The position numbers were made by a program, and so were the translations under genes. The notes beneath the pieces are model-generated. The model worked only from the letters and a program-made list of their open reading frames with translations, was not told where the DNA came from and did not search any database. Shown piece by piece: positions 49,547-61,089 of a DNA stretch of 64,000 nucleotides (position 1 is its first letter; each line of letters begins with the position of its first letter). This stretch comes from Rhodotorula mucilaginosa (Eukaryota; Basidiomycota; Microbotryomycetes; Sporidiobolales; Sporidiobolaceae): positions 1 to 64,000 of the forward strand of contig CP137868.1 in assembly GCA_034406715.1 (NCBI GenBank). Direction: 5' to 3'.

Positions 49547-52500
49547 ATGGAAGCCGATCTGGCTCAGCCACCACCACCGCCGGCTGCATCGCCGTCGTCG
49601 TCTGGCTTGGAGCGGGTGTCGAGTTCCCGTCCGTCTTCACGCCACGCTGCGAGCGAACGAGGCCAGCTGGATCCCAAGTTGACCAAGTGGGAGGAGTGGG
49701 ACCGCTACGCGACCAGCATGGACTGCGATTGGGTCGTCGAACGCGACATGCAAGTCTTCCGCGACGCCCTCTCGGACGAACCGAGCAACAACAACAGCTC
49801 GGGCAACGACGCCGCGGACCAACAGCAGCCGGAGAAGATCATCGCCGCTTCGGATTGGGCTCCCGTCAAGGAACAGAGGAGGCGAAGAGGAGGAGGCGGA
49901 TCCTCGTCGAAACCGAAGAAACGGAAAGACGTCGTCCGCGAAGGGTGGGCGTACCATATCTCGAGGTGGCCCCTCCTCGGCCTCATCTTCTTGATCATCT
50001 TTCTCGAATTCGTCGCCTACTTGATCGTCAGGCAATCCGTCAACACGATCGAGTTCTTTGCCGGATGTCCGTGTCCCCTTGTTCATTCTCCTTGCACTCG
50101 GAAACCGTTTCGGACTGACAGTTTTACCCCGGCGCAACAGGGCGCGGAGAACGAGGTCGCCTGAGACACAAGCTCCGAAACGCAAAGACGTACGAAGAGG
50201 TGCGCAGGTGCAGACCTCCCTGTTCGGCCCGTTCCTTGGCCTCCTTCTTTTGGGTCACATCGAGCTGATCCAAAACGGTGCTCGTGCGCACAGTGGAAGC
50301 GCATTGCTCTCGAGCTCGACGCCCTCCTCGGCCTCAACCAATGGAAACAATCCGCCCCGAACGCCTACTACGACGCCCCGCTCGTGCGCCGCGTCCTGAA
50401 AGCACTGCGCGAGTTCCGCTCGCGCGACGACGTCGAAGGGGTGTGCGCCGTCCTGCACGCGTGTGTCAGGAACAACTTTGCCGGAGTCGAGAGCTTCCGG
50501 CTGTATTCCGAGTCTTATTACGGGACGAAGAACCTCGTGCAAGAGTACCTCGATGAAGGTGAGTCGCGAAGAGCATGCACGTGTTTCGCTGGTGGCCCCG
50601 GCCGCCCTGGTTGCTGCTACTTACACTGTTTACGGGCTCTTTGAACGCTCTCACAGTCTCGAGCTCGCTAGAATACGTCCGAAACGCGCCTCCGTCCGCC
50701 CTGCCGCTGGAAGAAAAAGCAGACTTTTTCCGCTCAATCTCCAAGAACCTCGGAGCTTCGGCACTCTGCCTCTCGGGTGGTGCTTGTGAGTCTCCTTCGA
50801 CCCCGAGGCTTGAGTGTCAAGCAGCCAGAGAAAAGGACCGAGCGCTGATCATGCAAAACTGCGGGTGCAGCTTTCGGTTACTACCATTTCGGCGTCGTTC
50901 GGGCCCTGCTCGACCAGAACCTGCTGCCGCGAGTTATCACTGGAACGTCTGCAGGCGCCATCGGTGAGACCAGGCTGCTACCGGGTTCCGCCTCTTTTCA
51001 GCCGCTAAATGCTGACAATGGGCGGTTCGTACCATGCGTCGCGTCTCCGTACTCACAGTCGGCGCAATCTGCTGCACCCGCACCGACGCCGAGCTCCGCG
51101 AGCTGCTCAAACCGTCCCTCGCAGACCGGATCACAGCGTGCTCCGAGCCGTTCACGGTGTGGGCCAAGAGGGCGTGGCGGACCGGGGCGAGGTTCGATAC
51201 CGTCGAGTGGGCGAGGAAGGCGAGTTTCTTCACGATGGGGAGCATGACGTTCAAGGAGGCGTATGAGCGGACGGGGAGGATCTTTAACGTTTCCGGTGCG
51301 TGAGGCGGACAGACCCGATTCCGGCCAGCTCAGTTTTCTTTCTCGAGAGATGAGTTTGCCTAACGCTCACAGCTGACCCTATGCACAGTTATACCCTACG
51401 ACACACACTCGCCGACAAAGCTCTTGAACTACATCACCGCGCCCGACATCGTGATCTACACTGCAGGTGAGTCCTCGAAGGTCCAGGCGGTTCGAGGCCA
51501 ACACACGCCCTGTGTCGACACCTGAACCTTTAGATGGCGTTCGAAAGTACTCACAAACCTACGCTTCCCTGCAGTCATCGCGTCGGCGGCTGTCCCGTGG
51601 ATCATCAACCCGGTTGTTCTGCTACGCAAGAACAAGGACGGAACGCTCAGTGCCGCCGAGTTCCAAGGCAGACACAAGGACGGCTCGCTGCGGGTCGACA
51701 TTCCTCTACGTACGTCGGTAGTTACACCATCGAGCTGTACTTTCCCGGCCGGACGAAGAGTCAGCTGACACTCCAACCGGCTCCTCACCTTTGTTACATA
51801 GACGCGCTTCACCTGCTTTACAACGTCAACTTCTCCATCGTCTCACAAGTCAACCGTGCGTTTTGATTCTTCACATTCATTGCAAGCAAGGCTACTGACC
51901 CGCCGATCCTCTGTTCGCCAGCCCACGTCCACCTTTTCAACTACGCTCCTCGCGGCTCGCCTGGACGTCCAGTCTCTCACCGCAAAGGGCGCGGATGGTA
52001 CGTCTTTCTCCGGATCGGGAATAGCCTGATCCGCTCTGCTGACTATCACTCGAACAGGCGCGGCGGCTTCTGGCTGTCGGCGGCAGAGCAGTACTGGAAA
52101 ATCGAGATGCTCAAGTGGTTCCGAGTGCGTCTGCTTCTTTCCTTCACAGACTTGCAGCGTAGTCCGCAAGTACTGACTCTTCGAGTTGAGTAGGTCATTC
52201 GTGACTTGGAGCTCCTGCCCGAGTTTGGCGGACAGAACTGGAGCACCGTCTTCCTGCAAAAGTTCGAAGGCAGCGTGACCATCTGGCCAAAGTCTCGACG
52301 TGCGCACAGCCTTTCCTCGTCAGTGGTTCCGCGACCAGGCTAACATGACCATGTTTCCCGCGCAGTGAAAGACTGGACCCGCCTTTTGACGGATCCGGAC
52401 CGCGACGAGCTTGCTCGCATGATTCGGGTGGGACAGGGAGTCACGTGGCCAAAGGTGCGTTTCTGACGCTGCTGACTGCTCTCGCCACAGTCCGAAACGT

Positions 52501-53209
52501 GAGATTGACCGAGGTCTGCATCTTTACGTGGGCAAATCCGCACAGATCAAAATGATCGAGAATCGACTCAAGTGAGTCTTCCCGAGCGTCAATGTACAAC
52601 ACCAATCTGACGCAGTCTTTTGCCCCTCGCAGAATCGAGCGACAGATCGACCTCGGTCGGAATCAGGTCCGCCGACTGATGGGTTCCGGCACTGCCGCTC
52701 CCAGCACGCCCGCGCTCGAATCGGCAGCGGCTTTGCAGGCTCCCGGCCCACTCGCCAGCAGCCGTCGCAGCTCGTCCGATACCCTCTTCCGCCTCCCGAA
52801 CGAGCGGACCTCGACCGTTCAAGAGGAAGAAGACGAGGAGGAAGACCCGCGGGCTTCTTCTGCTCAGCCCGAAGAGCCGTCGACCCCCGCTCAACGTCGT
52901 CAAGCCATTTGGGACCGGCTCGGACTGCAGGAAGTCGAATCGCGAGGTAGCTCGGATGCTCAGCTTGGTGGTGCCGGTGCTGGACGGGTCGGGTCCGGCG
53001 AAGGTGAGCGGTGGACCGACGGCGGCGAAAGTGACTGGACTAGCGGAGGCGAAGGCGGAGGGTCAGTGTCGGGTATGACGTCGCGGAACGGGACGGGTCT
53101 CGACGGCGCGAGGGTGCTGAGGAGGAGGCTCCGCCGAGCGAGCATGAGCGACTTTGGCGGCATGAGGGCGAGAAGGGACACGCTTTCCAGCGACGACGAG
53201 CCTCGATAA
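49547..53209 (+). CDS. Patatin-like serine lipase (fungal Tgl3/4/5-related)
   Basis: Fifteen exons: 49547-50066, 50141-50199, 50294-50558, 50657-50785, 50871-50963, 51059-51295, 51389-51466, 51575-51709, 51802-51855, 51922-51997, 52058-52124, 52194-52299, 52366-52454, 52546-52571, 52633-53209, giving 836 residues. A membrane segment (LLGLIFLIIFLEFVAYLIV) is at about 143-161, followed by an RNAKTYEEWKRIALELD helix. The patatin core has the oxyanion GGASFGYYHFGV, nucleophile GTSAG with Ser351, VIASAAVPW and the catalytic aspartate in KDGSLRVDIP (Asp496). This matches fungal triacylglycerol lipases or lysophospholipid acyltransferases of lipid droplets. The C-terminal 190 residues are acidic and serine rich. 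All fourteen introns are GT-AG; the first has a GTCCGT donor. Confidence 0.93.
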
Positions 53210-53401
53210 ATCCGACCACCCCTGCACATAGATAGAGCCCCTTTGTTTCACCTCTTATCTCCTCTTCTATGTCATCAACACATGCCATTCATACGCCCAG
53301 AAACCAAAAAGCAAGGAGGTGCTACTTGACTATTTGACGCAACAACATTGAGAGCACTAAAAAGGGAAAAGGAGAGCGAGGTCACCGTACATGAATGCCT
53401 T

Positions 53402-56400
53402 TCACGCCTCTTTGACGTCGAACGTTTCCTCGCCGTCGAGATCAAACTCTTCCTTGACATCCGCGATCGTCCTCGTCGACTCGATCGTGTCGCCCTCAAA
53501 CTCGAGCACGAGCGACTTGTCCTGACCGACGAGTTTGAACTGCTTGCAGTACGCGCGCACGAGCTGCGCCATCGTCGTCGACGGTTTCACTGCGAGGGAC
53601 AGCGAGCGCGTGCTCGATCCGCGGATCGTGAGAGGGAAGAGGCCGTCGAGGTTCGGAGCGCCGCCGGCGGCGGAATCGGAAGACGGAGCGCCGCCGCCGC
53701 CGCCGCCCGAGATGCCTTCCGAGTCGGAGCTACTCCCGAGGTCGAGGACGCCCGACGTTGTTGTTGCTGCGGGCCTCGGACCGGCCGAGCGACGCGCCGC
53801 TGCAGCTGCGGCTGCTGCTTCGAGGAGGTCGTCATCTTCGTCGTCGTCGTTCGCCTCGCCCGCAGCGGCCTTCTTCGACCTCTCGAGCGCTTTGGACTTC
53901 TCCCACACGTCCTTCGTGTACCCGCGCATCTCGATCTCGGTTTCTGAATAGAGACCGAGGGAAGCGGGAGTACCGAACTCGTAGACTTGGGTTTGGCGAG
54001 CCAAAGTGAGCGGTGTCGAGAGGTGCATGTTGCGACAGTGCGTGATGATCAGGTCGTCGCGGGGTATAGTTCGGCGAACGGCAAGCTCGTAGAACAGCGA
54101 AGAGAACGATTCGTCCTGTGAGTAAGTCGAACGAAGGTCTTAACTCGTCAGCGAGGCGGCGCGACAGCCACGAGGTAGACGAGGGCAGGCACGCTCTCCG
54201 ACGGCGACTCACCAACCCGATCGCAAAGCTCTCCGGTCGTTCGTACGCCCGTTTCGCCACCTCCGGGACATTCCTCGTCGGATCAAACACCATCTTGAGC
54301 TTGATCGTGATCTGCGAAGTCTTTTCTTCTTCCGCCGCCGCAGCGGACGCGTTGGACCCGGCAGCGACCGACGATAGCGATGGGGCTGGGAACGCTCCCG
54401 GGATCGGCGCCGCCGAGGGACTGCGATGCTGCTTCACCGAGGAGGCGGCGGAGGCGGCGGACCGACCCATCATCTCGGAACGGATCCGCTCAATATGAGG
54501 CATGTAGCCGTCGTCGTCGTCGTCGGCGCGGTTGTCCGATCCCCGTCGTCCCCCTCCGGCGGTAGTGTCCATCTCGGCGTCTTCTTCTTCTTCGTCCCCC
54601 GAGGTGACGACCAGGACGGCAGCAGCAGCAGCAGCCCTCTGCGCTTCGACGACTTTGCGCGGCGAGCGGAGGAGGGGACCCGTCCCTGCTCCTCGTGTAG
54701 GCGATTTTGGCGAACCTGCTCGTCGACGCGGGGAAGAAGTTGACGAGGAAGACGGTGCTGCGATCATCGGTCGCGATCGTGCTCTGGCAGCAGGCACGCT
54801 CGGCTCGGGTTGTTTATACACCGCAAACTCGGCCTCGAGGCTGTCGTCCGAGTCGACGCTCATCATGCCGTCGTCGTCCTTGCCGGCAGCAGCAGCAGCA
54901 GTGGCGGCGGCGGCGGCCTTGGCCTCGGCAGCCTTGGTCGCGGCAAGTTGTTTCTCCCACATCGATCCGCCCATCCCATCAAACGCACCCAACCCCGCCT
55001 TCTTCTTCCCCTTGCCCTTTCCAGCACCATCCTCACCGTCCTCCTCGTCACTCGAGTCGACATCAAGCCTCCTCTTTTTCCGATTCTTGCCCGCGCCTTT
55101 TTGCATCCGCTCGAGGTCCGCACCGCTATACCTCGCGATGCCGCCTCGAGCCCAGTCTGGCAGCTTGAGCGATTTCGGGCGCACGGCCGAGGAAGAGAAG
55201 AGGTTTTCGGGGTCCGAGCCGCCCGAAGGGGAAGCGGCGCCGTCCCCGGACGAGGCGGCGTCCGAATCGTCCTCATCGTCGTCGTCGTTGTGTATGTTGC
55301 GTCCTCCTCCTCTTCGGACGGGCGAGACAGAGGAAGAAAGAGCGGCACTAGCGGCTGCAGAGGCGAGGCGCGTCGAACCCGGACGCGGACGCGGCAGCGA
55401 CGAAGGCGAGTTCCCCTCACGGCGGCGACGGAGTGCAGCAGGATTGTCCGACTCGTCCGAGGAAGAGCCGAGGTCGAGCGTCGCTTTTGCTCCTGATTTG
55501 GCTATGTGCGGGGGAGAGGGTAAGGGAGTTAGCGAAGGAATCGCCAACCACGGGTTTGATTTTGACGCACAAGGACTCGAAGGTCTCGCCTTGTTCGAGA
55601 GATCCTTAGTCGCCGTCGGTGCCGCAACTTTGGCTGCGCCAGGTCTCCGTCCAGCCGCCGCCATCGACGTCGACGTCGTTGCCACGGTGGCCTTTCCAGC
55701 ACCGGGGAGTCTCGGCGCTCTCGCACTCTTCTTCGTCGTCGTCTTGTTGTGGGTCTTGTTTTTGGCGCGGGCGAAAAAGTCGTCCGCTTCGTCCGAGGAC
55801 GAGTTTCTCGCCGCTTTCGAAGCGGGCTGGGCAGCAGCAGCAGCGGCGGCGGCGGTGGGGAGAGAAGAAGAAGCGCTCGTTCGAAGATTGGTGGACGACG
55901 AGGAGGGTTTCGGTCGGATGTTTCCGCCGCCTCCACCGGCTGGAGCTGGCGACCGTGATGTAGACGGTGCAGTCCTAGCCCGGTCGTTGGCAGTCGAGTG
56001 AGCGGGAGGAGGGGCGAGCGACGCCGACGCAGAGGGCGACGACGACGAGTCGAGCACGTTGGCAGCAACGGGTCGCCTCGCCGCTAGCTTGACGGGCGAG
56101 TCCTCATCCTCCTCGTCGTCGTGCTGGTCGTGGTCCAGCGTGACTTTGGACGTGCTCGCTCGCTGCGAGTTGCGCTCATTCAACCCGCCATCGCCGTCGT
56201 CGTGCTGATCATCAGACGCCCGCGCACTGCCAGCAGCAGCAGCAGCAGCAGCAGCAAAGACAGTCCCACCGCCGCTCGTGCTCGTCTTGACCGCGAGGCG
56301 CTCGGCCGCGGGCGCCGCGAGTTCGTCCTTTGAGCGGGGCGCTCTCCGGTCCCTCGCCGACCTGCGCGGCTTGACGGGCGAAGGCGGACCGCGAGCGACA

Positions 56401-56438
56401 AACTCGATCTCGCTCGACGAGTCGTCGTCGTTGGCCAT
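53402..56438 (-). CDS. Rad60/Esc2/NIP45 (RENi) family protein with SUMO-like domains
   Basis: Exons 56438-54213 and 54115-53402 give 979 residues (yeast Esc2 has 456). Family role: SUMO-mimic scaffold in genome stability acting with SMC5/6 and SUMO ligases. Most of the first 650 residues are low complexity with repeated acidic-serine patches (DLGSSSDESD) that could act as SUMO-interacting motifs. The first SUMO-like domain begins at QITIKLKMVFDP (about 710) and continues through ESFSSLFYELAVRRTIPRDD. The C-terminal one is FPLTIRGSSTRSLSLAVKPS ... LVLEFEGDTIESTRTIADVK. An upstream in-frame ATG at 56528 would add 30 residues. The one intron (54116-54212) lies in the first SUMO-like domain. A long antisense open frame (54532-56001) is a composition shadow. 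Confidence 0.85.
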
Positions 56439-56881
56439 CCCTGTCGCCTCAGGAGGTGGAGGGAGGAGAGGCGATTCAAGTGGGGAAGAGCGAAAGAACG
56501 CGGCGAGACGCGTCTCTCCCAAATACATCTCTTTATCGCGTGCACACAGTCCATAGGAGAGGGCAATCACAGTCCGTTGTAAAAAGAGAAAAAGTAGGAA
56601 CGGAATGAAAACAGAACGAACAGGAGCAGAACAAGAGAGGGGGAGGGAGAGTTAGAGGGGGAGAGAGAGATTCACACAAGGGGAGAAAGAGCCGGAGAGG
56701 GCTGAAGGGTGAGGTGGGGGCCAAGCTTCGTTGGCCAGCACCGCTATTCGCCACCTCCGTGCGCGCAAGTGCACAACACACTCTTTTTGACCCACCACCC
56801 CGTTTAGCACTGCGCGCACATCACAAACGTTCCTGTCAGCCGATGCTCCAAGACAGTCGTACTGGATACGCTGCCGGCAGG
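56439..56881. promoter_or_regulatory. RENi upstream region and V-ATPase c 3' region
   Basis: A plus-strand purine (GGGAGAGAGA) tract covers about 56633-56705, giving a pyrimidine-rich strand in the direction of the RENi gene. No gene was seen. Confidence 0.5.
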
Positions 56882-58422
56882 TCAAAGGCTCAGAGGAAAC
56901 GGTGCACGCACGGCGGGCGCGTCGGATGCGCGGGTGTTGAGGATCAGAGCCTGCGGGCGCGCGCGAGATAAAAGCAAACGTCAGCAGCCGCGACGTTGCC
57001 CCAAGGGGAAGTTGATGAAGGAAGCGTTACGTACAACGATGACTGTGCGCGACAAGTACCCATTCACAGCAGCAGCAGTCAGCCAAAAGCAGAATTCGAA
57101 TCATGGCACGAAATGCACAAAAAGAAGGAGACTGCAGACGCACGTCCGTACAGCCCGAGAACCTCGGCGAAAATGAGGATCCTGCGCGGGGAATACAATG
57201 TTCGTTTGATCAGCTTTGGGGGGGTCCGATTTGCTACCCTGCACCATCCAGGGCCGACAAAACGGGATGGCCCGTTTTTCGATCCGGCGGGAGATAGGAA
57301 TCCGAAAGCCCAAAACGCACAGGACCTATTTCGGTCAAAGAATCTCGAAGTCAGCAACTGTGCAAGCTTGACGCGCTCCTCTCAAAACAGAAAGAAGGAA
57401 GAGGAAATCGGAGAACGCACCATGCCGACAAACACCCGACTCTGCTGCGCGACGCCCCTCACGCCGGCGTCGCCGACAATGCCGATCGCGAACCCGGCCG
57501 CGAGACCGGCCAACCCGACCGAGAGGCCGGCACCGAGTTGGATAAAGCCGGCGTAGAGCGACATGGGCGATTCGAGGCCGCCCGAGATGAGGACCGAGAC
57601 GACGAGGCCGTAGATCTGGACGCCCGAATGGGGGTGAGTGAATATGCGTCGGTGAGGAGAGGAGAGGAGAGGGGATGAAAGAGAGGGAGAAAGGAGGAGA
57701 CGGCTCACGGCAATGATACCGGCCATGACGACGGGGATGATGCACTTCATCATGAGATCCGGTCGGAGGACTCCCATCGCCGAGATCCCGACGCCCGACT
57801 TGGCCGTCCCGTACGACGCGCCGAGGCCTACATTCGCGCGGGTTGGACGTCACGTTGTTGTATAGAGCGGGACCGAATTGGGCGGTAGGGCAGGACGGGG
57901 ACCAGGACGAGGGGGTCAGGTTCTCTCTCTCTCTCGAGTGAGTGGTCGTGTTTGGACCAGAGATGGGACGACGCACAAGTAAAGACGATAGCGGCAGTGC
58001 AGCCCCTGCAGACACGCACGCGGTCAGCCAAGAGTTGCCGAAGGCAGTGTCCAGCACCGCAGCATCCCCCTCGCCCTCGTCGAAAGGGAGATTGAGGCGT
58101 TCCGAAGGGAGCTTACATTGCGCCGAAGAACGGAGCATAGATCTGTTCCCAGCAAGACGCGCAGTGAGTAAGAAGTGCGTTTCGGAGGAGAGGGGGAGAG
58201 GAGCCCGCTCTCGTCGACGAGCATGACGAGCCCGAGAGCGACGTACGGGGCAGCCTTCGGAGAATGTACTGTCTCAGGTTCAACCGCCCATGCACCATAG
58301 CCAGGTGCGAGTGAGTGGACCGATGTGTGTGTGCGAGTGAACGTCAGCGGCGGTGAGCAAGAGCGACGCCACTCCAAGGGCGCCCTGCATACGGGTACGA
58401 TGGCAGCGTACACTTGACTCAT
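56882..58422 (-). CDS. VMA3: V-type H+-ATPase proteolipid subunit c
   Basis: Forms the proton-translocating c-ring of the vacuolar ATPase. Exons 58422-58393, 58142-58117, 58005-57977, 57827-57709, 57615-57421, 57325-57321, 57181-57144, 57042-57035 and 56950-56882 give 172 residues (yeast 160). The protein reads [84 protein letters not shown] and [11 protein letters not shown]. The proton-binding glutamate is in [10 protein letters not shown]. The frame across the last helix requires two microexons, 5 nt (GTCCT) and 8 nt (TCATCGTT), each flanked by an AG acceptor, a strong GTGCGT or GTACGT donor and a CTGAC-type branch site upstream. The final C-terminal ~12 residues after ASD are extra. Identification is very sure; the microexons are a prediction. 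Confidence 0.93.
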
Positions 58423-58605
58423 GACTGGCGTCTGTCTCTTGGGCTAACGTGCGAGAGAAAGTGTAGAACGAGCGCCGTCGTCGTCGTCGTCACTCTCATC
58501 CGATCGGGAAATTCAACATTACTATTATTTGCATTTGAATCACTTTTGTATTCAAACGCAAGCCCCCGCCTCATTACAAGAAAACGCAGACAGACAGACA
58601 GATTC

Positions 58606-60664
58606 TCATATCCTACACAATTGTGCAGCCAAGTCAGGGCTCAGCTCAATCCGAAAGCTCATATGGAGAGAGAGAGACTAGACTCACCGCAAATTCCTCA
58701 CCAACCTCCCACACCCGATCGAGATCCACTCTCCCCCTCCTCCACCCCAAGCCACGGCGTTCACCTCACTCGGCGCCGTATACGCCATCGCCGGAGTCGT
58801 GATCGGTTTCGGTTGTTGTTGCTGAGCCGCAGCCGCCGTTGACCGTGATGCAGAAGAGGAGGAGGAGGAGGAAGTTGTCGTCGGTGGCGCGGGCGGTTGC
58901 GCTTGCGAGAGGTCCCACAGGAGGAGGGTGGCGTCGTCGGCTGCGCGGTCACACGCGCACGCGCACACGAAGTAGAGAGGCACCAAAGGTGTCAGTGGGC
59001 TTCACACTCGGAACAACAAACAAAGTGAGGAATCGACTCACAAACGGTCGACAACCACCCCGGCCCATTCCCGCCTCCACCACTCGCACCACTCATCGTC
59101 GCCCCCGTCCCGCCCGCACCCCAAGCGATCCCATTCACCGGTGCCTTGTGGCCCCTCACTTCGAACGCCGCCGTCCCAGGCGAGCGCGTATCGAGGATCT
59201 GGACGTGGGGCGAATCGGCGTGCACGACCGCGAGGTAGTTGGGACTCGTAGGGGAGAAGGCGAGTCGTAACAAGGGAGCGGGGGGACCACCGGCGTTGTT
59301 CGAAGACGAGGCAGAGGAAGATCCACCGCCGCCGGTTTTCTTTCGCGAAGGCGAGGAGGCTCCACCAGCACCACTCGCCTCTTTCCCTCCCACCGTGGTC
59401 GTCCCAGCCGAAGAGTGTCCACTCGAGCCCCCTCCGCCTCCCGATCCCGAACTCGTCGTCGTCGTCGTCGAAGAAGTAGCCGGAACAGGAGGACTCGGCG
59501 CCGCCTCATACAAAATCGTCGAATGCTCCAACGACCGCAGGTCAAACATCCTCACGCTCCCATCCGCCCCGACCGAGGCAAAGATCTCGCGCTGGGCGGG
59601 CGACCACGCGACGTCGTACACTTCGCGATCGTGCGCGATCAACTGCGTGACCGGGACGCCGGTCGAGATGTCCCAGACCGTGCAGGTCTGAGGTGTGTGG
59701 GGGGCGTTTCGTTTAGCCACTAGGTAAGGTAAAAGAGAGACGGAGAGAAGAGAACTGACTGTATCGATCGAGGCGGTCACGATTTGCGTCGGCTCGAGCA
59801 TGGACCAGGAAAAGCCCGTCAACGGTGCCGAGAATTCAGCTTTTGACTGCCACCAGCGCACCGTAACAAGAAAAGTCAGCTTCTGTAAAAATACGAAGAA
59901 AACAAACACGATTCCTCGCTGTACTCACGTTTTGTAGTGTCGCGCGACTGACGAGTCGACTCCGACTGCTGCTGTGACCGCCGCTTCCACCACCCACAAA
60001 CCCATTCCCACTCCCCACCCTCCCGCCGCCATCATCCTGCTCCGTGACGAGGTCCCACAACCTGAGCGATTCCGAACTCGTCGCGAGGACTTCTCGCTGC
60101 TCCGGTTCGCCATAGCCGGCATTACCCCCCGTGCCGGACGCGAGGCTCCCGCTTAACCGAGCGGGCGCGAACTGGACCGCACTCGGGGGGTACAGGAGGG
60201 GCGTTCGGGCGACGGCACGGAATGCACCCCCGCCGCCGGATCCACTCGAGGGGTGAAGAACTCGCTGCCGAGTCGAGCGGGACCGGTACGCCGTTTCCGA
60301 CTCCGAGTCGGAGTCGTCTTCGAGGTCGGCGACTGCCGGATCCACCGCCGCCACCGTCAAGTGGTTCGTGTAATTCGCAGACGAGTTGGCGCTGGAAGAA
60401 GAGGCGGTTGGGACGCGAGTCTCGCTGTAGGACCCGACGGCGAGGCGGAGTGAAGTTGCGGACGAGGTCGAGAGCGGCGACGCTGCGAGGGCAAAGGTCG
60501 GACTGTCCGAGTAGTAGTCGAGCACAGACGGGGCCCTGCGCAGTCTCCCGCCTTGTCAGCTCCCGTTCCACTCTCTGTGCATGAAGGTGAGATGACATGC
60601 GTTCGCTCGCACGTCACGCAGGCTGATCGCTCGGGCCTTGCGATGCCGAGAGCAGGACTCACAT
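58606..60664 (-). CDS. WD40 protein, WDR68/DCAF7 (AN11/TTG1) homologue
   Basis: Scaffold for DYRK-type kinases and Cul4 ligase in other eukaryotes. Exons 60664-60663, 60535-59929, 59846-59760, 59687-59042, 58940-58688 and 58612-58606 give 533 residues (human 342). WD blocks: LTGFSWSMLEPTQIVTASID, TCTVWDISTGVPVTQLIAHD, REVYDVAWSPAQREIFASVG, SVRMFDLRSLEHSTI, LRLAFSPTSPNYLAVVHADS, VQILDTRSPG, GHKAPVNGIAWG and DDATLLLWDLSQ. The extra length is Ser/Gly/Thr-rich insertion in loops. No ATG occurs in frame upstream of APSVLDYYSDSP except one formed by splicing AT (60664-60663) to G (60535). The last exon is predicted as 7 nt (G ATA TGA), giving ...NLRI, close to the family ending LRV; if the last intron is retained the stop is at 58684. 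Confidence 0.85.
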
Positions 60665-61089
60665 GATCTCGCTTGGGGCGGTTTGAGCGGAATTCTCCAA
60701 GTCGCCTGTACGCGACGGGCGTGTAGGAGACGAGACGAGACGAGCGAGCGACCGACCGACCGAGTCGTCGACTTGAAGTGGGGAGGAGAACGAGCGGCGA
60801 CGAGTGCCTAAGCGGGCCAGAGATCCGGTCCTATAGCACGCGCGATCTCCCGTACAGCTGCAAATGCGAAGGACTATCGCTCCGAGGATGGACCTTTCGA
60901 CGAGGGTGCCAGCGGTGACGAGTGAGAGGGAAAGCAGCGTGCTGTCAACTCAATTAAAAATCGCCCACAACCTGTATTCGACGCAAAAAAGTATATCATG
61001 CATGTGGTACAGACATCAAAAGACAGCGGACCTCCGAGCAAGCGCGACCACCCCTCAGAAAAGCGAAAAACGAACACCTGTGTGACGAG

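Noticed and set aside
54532-56001. A 489-codon open frame on the plus strand
   Set aside because: It is antisense to the Rad60/Esc2-like gene. Its length follows from the low-complexity, GC-rich codons of the real gene, and it shows only runs of Ser, Ala and Pro.
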